DNA of 64,000 bases, taken from the NCBI GenBank assembly GCA_949592205.1, contig CATIUR010000001.1, positions 214,278,250 through 214,342,249 on the forward strand, given 5' to 3'. The stretch's first letter is position 1; each line of letters starts with the position of its first letter. The notes beneath the pieces were generated by a model that saw nothing but the letters and a program-made list of their open reading frames with translations, had not been told where the DNA came from and did not search any database. The position numbers and the translations under genes were made by a program. This DNA comes from Helichrysum umbraculigerum (lineage: Eukaryota > Streptophyta > Magnoliopsida > Asterales > Asteraceae). Positions 57,401-64,000 of this stretch are shown here, in pieces.

Positions 57401-60143
57401 ATTCTACCATCATATATCATTCCTAAGAAAATGATGTCAATCTGAGTTCTGAGTAGTAGATGAAATCTATTATAAACATAACTGACGAATTATAATTTAT
57501 TTCTGATGAAGACATTGGATACTGCAGTTTACTATATACTGGGTTTGGAACACTTAGAAGCCTAAATGTCAAACATATATATGTTAAAAGTTTACCTTTT
57601 AGGAGTACTGAGATTAAACTAGAGGTGCCAATTCTAACCACTGTTGAATTTAATCTTCAAGGAGTCAAACGGGTAGAATATATATAACATTATCTAAGAT
57701 GGTAATCTATCAAATGGGTTGATCAGGTTAAACAGGTGAAAAGTTAACCAGTGTGTTTTCATATGCCTAAAACTTTATAACTCGATTCTGAAAGATGTCA
57801 GATTATAATTTTGACAAAGTAGCATAATCTTATTCAATGCAATAATTATCTTTACATTTTAACTAGATACTAACAAAAAGTTGTTGATGAGTTGGCCCTA
57901 TCCCACCTGTTTTAACCTCTATACATTTACCCCTTTCGATTCGTTTCCCAATTTGACCGACCCAACATTTTGTCACCTTTAGGTTATATCTTTGATCTAA
58001 AAATGGTATCTTTTTATTTTGGTCATAGTTTAAGCCTTTTTAGTTCATTGTGGTGCTGTTTCCTCCTTGGAGTTACAGTTTTGTAATTTTCTCCCTTCTT
58101 TTTGGATGGGTTTGTAATCTAATTTGCTATTCCAAAAAAAATGGGATCTTTTCACCATAGTGGGTGTATATACCCTCTTAGATCTTTTCACAGCAAACGC
58201 AATATCACTTCTATAATTAATATTATGCAGGGATTTGCTAGTGGAAGTCTCGATGAAGACGCGTCTTCTGTAAGGTTGTTTGCTGCCCGTGGAATGGAGC
58301 TTCTAGTTGCACAATCATATAGTAAAAATTTAGGTCTCTATGCCGAGAGGGTTGGGGCAATTAATGTCCTATGCTCATCAGCTGATGCAGCCGTGAGGTA
58401 TTCGACTCACCAAATATATCACCTTTATCCTCTGCATATTAGTTGGTCTATCATATATATGACCAGATTTCAAAATATATATTTATAACTCTTGATCCAT
58501 AACTCAAATAATGTTAGAAACATAATCCGCATACAGCTGAACTAACTTGTGTAAGTGCAATTTTGTGTACAGGGTGAAGAGCCAGTTGAAAAGAATTGCC
58601 AGGCCAATGTACTCAAACCCGCCTGTACATGGGGCTCGGATTGTTGCTAATGTTGTAGGAAATCCAGATTTTTTTAACGAATGGAAAGATGAAATGGAAA
58701 TGATGGCCGGAAGGATTAAAAGTGTGAGACAAAAGCTGTACAATAATCTCGCTGCAAAGGATAAGAGTGGAAAGGACTGGTCTTTTGTTCTTAAGCAAAT
58801 CGGCATGTTTTCATTTACTGGCCTGAACAAAGCTCAGGTAAAGTCCCCTAGCCAAAATGTTGCCTCTTACACGTTAAAAGAGTTTTTTTATGGGCACACC
58901 TAGAGGTGGCAAGATGGGCGTGCTGTAACGGGTCAAACATTTCATTACGGGTTCAGTTGGGTTGACCCGCTAACATCTTTTTGGCCATAACTCCATTTCT
59001 CTAATTTTTTGTGAATATTAAATGTGGGACTTAAGGGTTGTGAAGGACAACTAGCATCGTCCTAGAAAATGCAACACTTTCGGCTTTGCTTTCTCAAAAA
59101 AATAAATAAATCAATTAATAAAGTTCTTTTATGGTTAGTTTCTATTCATAAACGGGTATTGTTGGTTAAAAGTTTCTACTTAATTGATCGATTTTCTTTA
59201 TCATACCCATATCATGATTTAAGGGTCAAACATTGATTAACTGTCAAAAAGTTTTTTCAGAATAATAGTCAACTCTAAGATTGCATATTTTCGGAACATA
59301 TGGAGTACTGCTGAGAGTAGCTCACTGTACCAGATACCCACATACTTCCAATTTTCCAGAAAGATAATTCTTTTCATCAGAAATGAGCTTTATGAGCTCC
59401 ATTACAACACTATTTTCTGCAGCGCTAAGTGTGCAAATTCTGGCAATGATTATATATAGTTTAATGAATGCTAAACTTTCTTATAGCCAATGTACTTGGC
59501 TTTTTCTTTGATACAAATCATCTTAAGAAAATGTACTAAAGTAACTGAACAAAGTCGTTTATCTGTCTAAAGTGTTATCTTTGTTTTAAATTTGTGCAAG
59601 ACCAAATACGAACTTTGAACATAGTTATTAATTATTAACTTGTAGTAAACTCTTAAATGAGCGACTATTAACTAAACTTTGAAAGCCATTCTTTAGTGAC
59701 AAAAGGGCAGTCTTTTGGATTCAAATTGATATTATGTTTTATTGATAATGATTATCCATGTAACTTTAGATCAAAAAGTACTAAAAAGGGAAGGTTTCCA
59801 ATTCTGATGAGAGGATATCAAGTCTTTGGTCTGTGGTTCAATTGTAAATCAGTACATATTTATGATGATGAATTGATTAGCTCATGGATTGTCAGCTTGT
59901 AATATATAAAATACAAATCTTTTCTCGACCTTGTTAGTTGCTTTGTTTATTATGCTTTATCATCTTTGTTTTGCCAGAGTCATAACTTATTTATCATCTT
60001 TGTTTTGCCAGAGCGATAACATGACAGATAAATGGCACATTTACATGACAAAAGACGGAAGAATATCATTAGCTGGTTTATCTGCTGCAAAATGCGAGTA
60101 TCTTGCTGATGCCATCATTGATTCGTACCACAATGTCAGTTAA
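54487..60143 (+). CDS. ASP5: aspartate aminotransferase, plastid isoform, eleven coding exons
   Basis: PLP enzyme converting aspartate plus 2-oxoglutarate to oxaloacetate plus glutamate in the plastid stroma. Exons: 54487-54558, 54712-54789, 55506-55700, 56230-56268, 56360-56449, 56537-56645, 56738-56847, 56965-57108, 58231-58397, 58573-58837, 60012-60143. All introns are GT...AG and the phases agree, giving 466 residues with no stop. Residues 1 to about 57 are a Ser/Lys-rich transit peptide. Domain landmarks are GVGAYRTEELQPYVL, SGTGSLRVAAALIERYFPGA, HNPTG (Asn247), FFDVAYQGF (Asp275, Tyr278), SYSKNLGLYAER with PLP Lys311, and substrate Arg440 in GRISLAGL. Similarity to Arabidopsis ASP5 is close throughout. 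The start is the ATG right after the leader-intron acceptor. Introns 8 and 10 are long (about 1.1 and 1.2 kb) and hold transposon relics. The last acceptor is duplicated. Confidence 0.96.
55749..55770. repeat. hAT-like terminus in ASP5 intron 3
   Basis: TAGAGGTGGCAGTTGACA matches the start of the sequences at 57620 and 58901. No matching right end or TSD was found, so it is a remnant or a chance match. Confidence 0.35.
57620..57981. mobile_element. decayed hAT-like element in ASP5 intron 8
   Basis: The left end TAGAGGTGCCAATT pairs imperfectly with the right end, whose reverse complement begins TAAAGGTGACAAAAT. The inner flanks hold GGGTAGA, ACCCACCTG-type and GGGTTGA units typical of these short elements. 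The 8-bp duplication is no longer recognisable. Confidence 0.5.
58901..58980. repeat. hAT-like left end in ASP5 intron 10
   Basis: TAGAGGTGGCAAGATGGGCG followed by ACGGGTCAAAC and GGGTTGACCCGC units is the typical left end of this repeat class. The right end is not identifiable. Confidence 0.5.
59956..60023 (+). other. tandem duplication of the last ASP5 splice acceptor
   Basis: A 34-bp step repeats TTTATCATCTTTGTTTTGCC-AGAG at 59956 and 59990, followed by TCATAAC or CGATAAC. Each copy includes the polypyrimidine tract and a CAG acceptor. The coding frame requires the downstream acceptor (exon starts at 60012). Use of the upstream one would add 34 bases, shift the frame and stop after 13 codons. 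Confidence 0.85.
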
Positions 60144-60300
60144 AAACCCATCACTACCTATTCAGGAAACACCATGAATAATTCGACAGGTTAACTTTAT
60201 TTGTTCTGTCACGATATAATTTTGCAGAATCGTTGTAATAATGTAACTTCTTATTGTGAGAAAACCCTTGGTAGCTGAAATTATATACATCTCCTGTTTA
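60144..60300 (+). other. 3' untranslated region of ASP5 (end approximate)
   Basis: After TAA 60141-60143 the sequence is T-rich, with AATAATG-like near-polyadenylation signals around 60236-60243. The exact cleavage site is unknown. Confidence 0.5.
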
Positions 60301-61088
60301 TTCCCTTTGGGTTGGGGAAGGTAATTGTGACTATTTTAGAAGCAAGATTGAACACGCCGAGAATATATTTGGTTTGCAATATTATTCGGATTTTGAAGCT
60401 TTTTGGAACTTATCCGTTTACACCATTGTTGTTGTTCACAGCTTTAGTTTTAGTTTCAGTTTTCTATTCATAAACTGGGTATTTCATGTTCAATAGTATC
60501 CGATAAGGCGATAATGTGTCAGCGACTAAAGTGGGTGTTTCAACCAGTTGACTTGTGAGCGACATTATTAGTTGAGTCGTAACGTGTAATTCTATGAGAG
60601 GTGATATTTAGACCATGGTTTTATATTAGTGTAACCACATTTACACTTGGTACGACTTATCAATGCACAACTTTCGTGCATGAACAAAAAACAATGGTGT
60701 AAATAGGCCTGGCAATGGATCGATATGGATGGATATTGATCCGCTCCATTAATGATCCAATTTAAATGGATCATGATCCGATTCGTGATCCACTATAATG
60801 GATCATGATCCGATCCATATCCAATTAATTTAAGTGGATCGGATCACGATCCGGATACATCCATTTATTTATTTAACTCCAACATCACTGCACCAGTATT
60901 ACTAAAAGCTATTTTTCCATTTTTTATTTTTATCAATCAATTCTCCATTACAATTTTGCGTTTTTTCCACTGAATCCGCGGTCGTACAGGGTGGTGGTGG
61001 ACGACGGTGAGAAAATTAGGATGACGGATGTTTACGAGAGACAAAACGTCGACGTGGATGATGGATCGCATATTCAAATTCCAATCGA

Positions 61089-61142
61089 ATGGAGTCAGGA
61101 AAGGCAACTAAGGGCGCCGGAGGAAGGAAAGGTGCCGGTTAA
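61089..61142 (+). pseudogene. captured N-terminal piece resembling histone H2A
   Basis: ATG opens a 17-codon stretch MESGKATKGAGGRKGAG followed by TAA. The basic Gly/Lys pattern is very like the N-terminal tail of plant H2A proteins of the SPKK-tailed class. About 100 bp upstream look like a leader. The rest of the gene is absent; the sequence switches to ABC-transporter material within about 30 bp. The match is short, so a chance resemblance remains possible. Confidence 0.5.
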
Positions 61143-61170
61143 CATAAGAAATCAGTTTGAAAGTACTTAC

Positions 61171-61660
61171 TAGCTAGGGCATTATAGAAATCTCGACCGA
61201 GAAAATTGAAACCGACACTAATTCCGGTGGTTCCTAACATTAAGGCAAACACAGAAGCTAATTGTATCCTTGCTTGAACCTTATCATCTTAAAACCAATA
61301 CGGTACAGCTACTTTATAAAATCTCCGAAATAGCGTCGGTAGATCGGGTCCCTTACTCTGCACATTCTGATATAGAAATCAACAATAGATATATAGATAA
61401 ATGAATACTCCGTAACAAATGCACATGCTATATCTGTCATTATTGAATGCAAAATTTGAACATGATATAAAACCTAAGTAATTCGTAAGAAACGGATACC
61501 TGATCTGTTTTGGCCGGTGGTGGTGGCGGAGTGAGCGGCGGATCTGCCGGAGACGATGCCATTGACAATGGATCCGTAATTACAAAATCCGTAATTCTCG
61601 AATTACAATTGGCTGGAAATGCAACAAGAGCTAACGAGAAGACGAGGATTAAAATAATAA
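61171..61660 (-). pseudogene. captured fragment of a plastid ABC transporter gene (ABCD2-like)
   Basis: Minus strand. An exon ending at 61500 includes SSPADPPLTPPPPPAKTDQ and is followed by a GTATCC donor, a 142-bp intron with a TGTGCAG acceptor, and a second exon 61171-61357 ending at a GTAAGT donor. Exon 2 reads KGPDLPTLFRRFYKVAVPYW, then after a TAA continues DDKVQARIQLASVFALMLGT and FNFLGRDFYNALA. I recognise the start of the transmembrane domain of plant D-family half-transporters located in plastids. The retained intron shows capture of genomic DNA and not cDNA. The in-frame TAA and the missing remainder make it non-functional. Confidence 0.75.
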
Positions 61661-61889
61661 TTTTTATTTGTTTCGTAAAATTCTAATTTTGAAAAATAAA
61701 TGTTTTTTAAATGGATCGATCCGGATGGATCATGGATCGATCCAAATGTTGATCCGCATAAATGGATCGATTTATTGGATCACTAATTGGATTGATGGAT
61801 CAATATTTTGATCCAATAAGTCATTATAATTGGATCGGATCGGATCGGATTTGGATCAAAATTGATCCATTGCCAGGCCTAGGTGTAAA

Positions 61890-62655
61890 TACAACGGTAA
61901 CATGGAAGGCCTTCTAATTTTGAGTATCTTAGTAGTGTTGGGGCAAGATGTGTCTAAAGATATCATTGATTGATATCATTGCCGAAGATAAAAATAGAAA
62001 AAGAATATACACGTGTATTGATTAAACACATATTTTGCACATATAACATTGTCTTGGGTTCAAAATTAAGTACATCTGGGAATTAAGCCATAATCTTGTT
62101 TGCACGAAATAAAAATTGTTATAGATCATTTACTTTATGCAACTAGGATGTAACTTCTGTTGACCCCTTTACGATTAGATAATAGAAACAAAATAAGTGA
62201 CATAACGAAGAACGACATACAGAATAAACTGAGTAGTTGTTAGATGTGGTTGGAAGTGTAGGGTCATCAAATCGTTAGATTCATGTATATCTATTCTATA
62301 ATCCTCTTTGAATAAAATAAAATAAAATAAAAATTTCAGATGAAAAATCGTTGTATATATAAACTCGTATATCGGACAATCATATATGCCTGTTGATTAC
62401 TACGTAATAATTAATGTTAGTATAATGGCTTCTTGTTTTCCCCCTTCTAAAATAGCTTATATGTGGTTAATCGAGACAAATATGATGGAACTATGGCTGC
62501 AATCAGCATAGCCGAGCTTGAGTTTGATAGGGTTCAAGTTCGGCTCGAAAACTTGATAAGCTTTCACGATCCATGATCCAACTCAGCTCGAAAATATTTC
62601 AGGATGGCTCAGGTTTAACTCGAAAAGCTCGTCTCTTTTGATTTAAAAATGATTT
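61890..62655. other. intergenic DNA, one decayed repeat
   Basis: No gene. About 62500-62640 has TTCGGCTCGAAAA / AGCTCGAAAA units similar to the GCTCGAG-rich fragments near 27600 and 53750. Confidence 0.5.
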
Positions 62656-62663
62656 TCTAATTA

Positions 62664-62862
62664 CTCCCTCCGTCCTATCTTTATTGTCATGTTTTAACTT
62701 TTGAAGTTTTTAACTTTCAACTTTGACCTTAAATATTTTTGTTTGTGTAATATACTTGATGAAAATTATACCCAATGAAAATACACTTAAAAACCAATCC
62801 ATTAATTGAAGTTTTTACTTTTCAACTTTAACCTTGAATATTTTTGTTTGTGTTATATAATA
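62664..62862 (+). repeat. Stowaway-like MITE portion, left of the plastid fragment
   Basis: CTCCCTCCGTCC follows TA, the standard Stowaway terminus and TA target. The interior has two versions of TTTTCAACTTTRACCTTRAATA. Related sequence, direct and inverted, continues at 63856-64000, so the MITE appears to be split by the insertion between 62863 and 63855 and runs past the window end. Confidence 0.6.
62814..62862 (+). repeat. 49-bp direct repeat, left copy
   Basis: Perfectly repeated at 63856-63904 (begins TTTACTTTTCAACTTTAACC, ends TTATATAATA). The pair brackets about 990 bp containing unidentified DNA and the rpoB fragment. Confidence 0.9.
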
Positions 62863-63160
62863 TTTCGGTTAGAAATGCCTTAATGCATGCCTGAGAGGGG
62901 GTTCGGGGGTCTCAGAGCTCTCAATCGAGCTCTTTTAAGCTCAAACGCCCCTTTTTGCGACTTCTAAGCAGCCCGGACAAGCTTCATGGAGGATTATGAG
63001 CTAACAAAAACAGCTATCGATAACTCCTCCTTTTTTGCTTATGCTCTTTCTTGGCTTATGGTAGAGCTCCTTCCCTAAGACTAATACTTATATCAAATCT
63101 ATACCATTATTAACTAGGCGGACCACTAAAACCATGCAGCTCATGAATACAAGCAAAGAC
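62863..63160. other. unidentified insert DNA between MITE and plastid fragment
   Basis: G+C content is higher than around it (GAGAGGGGGTTCGGGGGTCTC). It contains no frame that I recognise. It could be organelle DNA joined to the rpoB piece or other filler. Confidence 0.4.
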
Positions 63161-63841
63161 AATTTTGAAGATGCAGTACTTATTAGCGAGCGCTTAGTAT
63201 ATGAAGATATTTATACTTCTTTTCACATACGTAAATATGAAATTCAGATTAACCAAGGCCCCGAAAGGGTCACTAATGAAATACCGCATTTAGAAGTCCA
63301 TTTACTTCGAAATTTAGATAAAAATGGAATTGTAATGCTGGGATCTTGGGTGGAAACAGGTGATATTTTAGTAGGTAAATTAATACCCCAAATGGTGAAA
63401 GAATCATCGTATGCTCCGGAAGATAGATTGTTACGAACCATACTTGGCATGCGGGTATATACTTCAAAAGAAACTTGTCTAAAACTACCTATAGGCGGTA
63501 GGGGTCGGGTTATTGATGTGAGATGGGTCCATAGTTCTAAGACATATGAGATAGAGAAAACAGAAAGTATTCGTGTATATATTTTACAGAAACATGAAAT
63601 CAAAGTAGGCGATAAAGTAGCTGGAAGACATGGAAATAAGGGTATCATTTCAAAAAATTTGCCTAGACAAGATATGCCTTATTTGCAAGATGGAAGACCT
63701 GTTGATATGGTCTTCAACCCATTAGGAGTACCTTCACGAATGAATGTAGGACAAATATTTGAATCTTCACTCGGGTTAGCGGGGGATTTGCTAGAAAGAC
63801 ATTATCGAATAGCGCCCTTTGATGAGAGATTTGAACAAGAA
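63161..63841 (+). pseudogene. rpoB: nuclear copy of a plastid rpoB fragment
   Basis: About 227 codons of the plastid-encoded RNA polymerase beta subunit, from NFEDAVLISERLVYEDIYTS to IAPFDERFEQE, in one open frame. Conserved beta-subunit blocks are visible: GGRGRVIDVRW, KVGDKVAGRHGNKGIISKNL, DMPYLQDGRPVDMVFNPLG and PSRMNVGQIFE. The real gene is over 1000 codons, so this is a fragment from the C-terminal half. It has no plastid neighbours: MITE sequence follows directly and the flanks are nuclear. It differs from usual plastid versions by many replacements and by in-frame length changes (after KYEIQ and after VRW), yet has no stop. The open frame extends by chance to 63997. The simplest reading is an old plastid-to-nucleus transfer. 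Confidence 0.88.
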
Positions 63842-63855
63842 ACTTGGAGGGAGTA

Positions 63856-64000
63856 TTTACTTTTCAACTTTAACCTTGAATATTTTTGTTTGTGTTATAT
63901 AATACTTCATGCAAAATATATTAATGGATTGGGTTTTAAATGTATTTTCATTAGGTATAATTTTCATCAAGTATATTACACAAACAAAAATATTTAAGGT
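63856..64000 (+). repeat. Stowaway-like MITE portion, right of the plastid fragment
   Basis: Starts with the 49-bp direct repeat (63856-63904). It then contains an inverted counterpart of 62730-62790 (GTATAATTTTCATCAAGTAT, then ACACAAACAAAAATATTTAA). GGAGGGAGTA at 63848-63857 looks like a Stowaway end. The element is cut by the window edge. Confidence 0.6.

Larger units (their letters stand above)
60704..61881. mobile_element. hAT-like element that captured host gene fragments
   Basis: The left end TAGGCCTGGCAATGGATC and the right end GATCCATTGCCAGGCCTA are perfect inverses. The 8-bp duplication GGTGTAAA (60696-60703 and 61882-61889) is exact, so the hAT assignment is good. Both subterminal regions iterate ATGGATC / GGATCGGATC. 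The middle (about 60950-61670) has a different composition and contains coding-like pieces of two unrelated genes in opposite orientation. No transposase frame is present, so it moved with enzymes supplied in trans, like Pack-type elements. Confidence 0.9.

Noticed and set aside
63842..63997. C-terminal extension of the rpoB open frame
   Set aside because: From 63842 the sequence is MITE DNA identical to 62814-62862, so the extra residues are fortuitous.

Overview
This is a 64 kb stretch of plant nuclear DNA, AT-rich and intron-containing, from a eudicot. The transposon content (a gag type, a Harbinger ORF1 type and GRGWARRGTTCAA-ended foldback elements) reminds me of Asteraceae, but that lineage call is an inference. 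I can support only two host genes. One is an ERF003-like AP2/ERF transcription factor on the minus strand (14143-14762, two exons). The other is a complete gene for plastid aspartate aminotransferase, ASP5 type, on the plus strand (coding 54487-60143, eleven coding exons, 466 residues, plus a 5' UTR exon and intron). Nearly everything else that is recognisable is mobile DNA.

Region 1-14 kb and 15-28 kb: AT-rich intergenic DNA carrying small DNA transposons whose ends and target-site duplications (TSDs) can be read directly. These are a tRNA-derived SINE (2723-2911), a foldback Mutator-like element with telomere-like arms (5165-5990) and its second copy (23362-26348), hAT-type elements with 8-bp TSDs (6242-7010, 8066-8247), Tourist/PIF-type MITEs with TTA or TAA TSDs (8971-9283, 19634-19939, 21858-22197), a 9-bp-TSD foldback MITE (20952-21244) and an odd 265-bp insertion between 25-bp direct repeats (22781-23045). 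The second foldback copy was itself hit by a 2.14 kb PIF/Harbinger element encoding a Myb/SANT-like ORF1 protein but no transposase.

Region 28-53 kb: a nest of retrotransposons. A TA-microsatellite-bounded terminal-inverted-repeat element (28417-53167) received one insertion flanked by CCTTC. That insertion is an unusual LTR-internal-LTR-internal-LTR tandem array (28495-52685) of a pol-less, gag-only Ty3 element on the minus strand. Later a solo LTR (34971-37888, TSD ATTTG) entered the middle LTR, and a complete Ty3 chromovirus-like element (38621-47916, TSD GCGTG, near-identical 2.15 kb LTRs, reading frame broken by three stops) entered the second internal region. All three LTR families carry clusters of short inverted repeats.

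Region 53-64 kb: a GGTACC-rich hAT element lies just upstream of ASP5. Downstream is a 1.18 kb hAT-like element (60704-61881) that has captured pieces of two host genes: a plastid ABC transporter (ABCD2-like) and, probably, a histone H2A. The window ends in a plastid rpoB fragment (63161-63841) embedded in a Stowaway-like repeat, flanked by 49-bp direct repeats.

The host genes do not form a pathway together. ASP5 serves plastid nitrogen metabolism and the ERF acts in transcriptional control. The main interest is the layered history of insertions. All splice sites, TSDs and terminal repeats were read by eye. Family names come from recognising motifs, not from a search.
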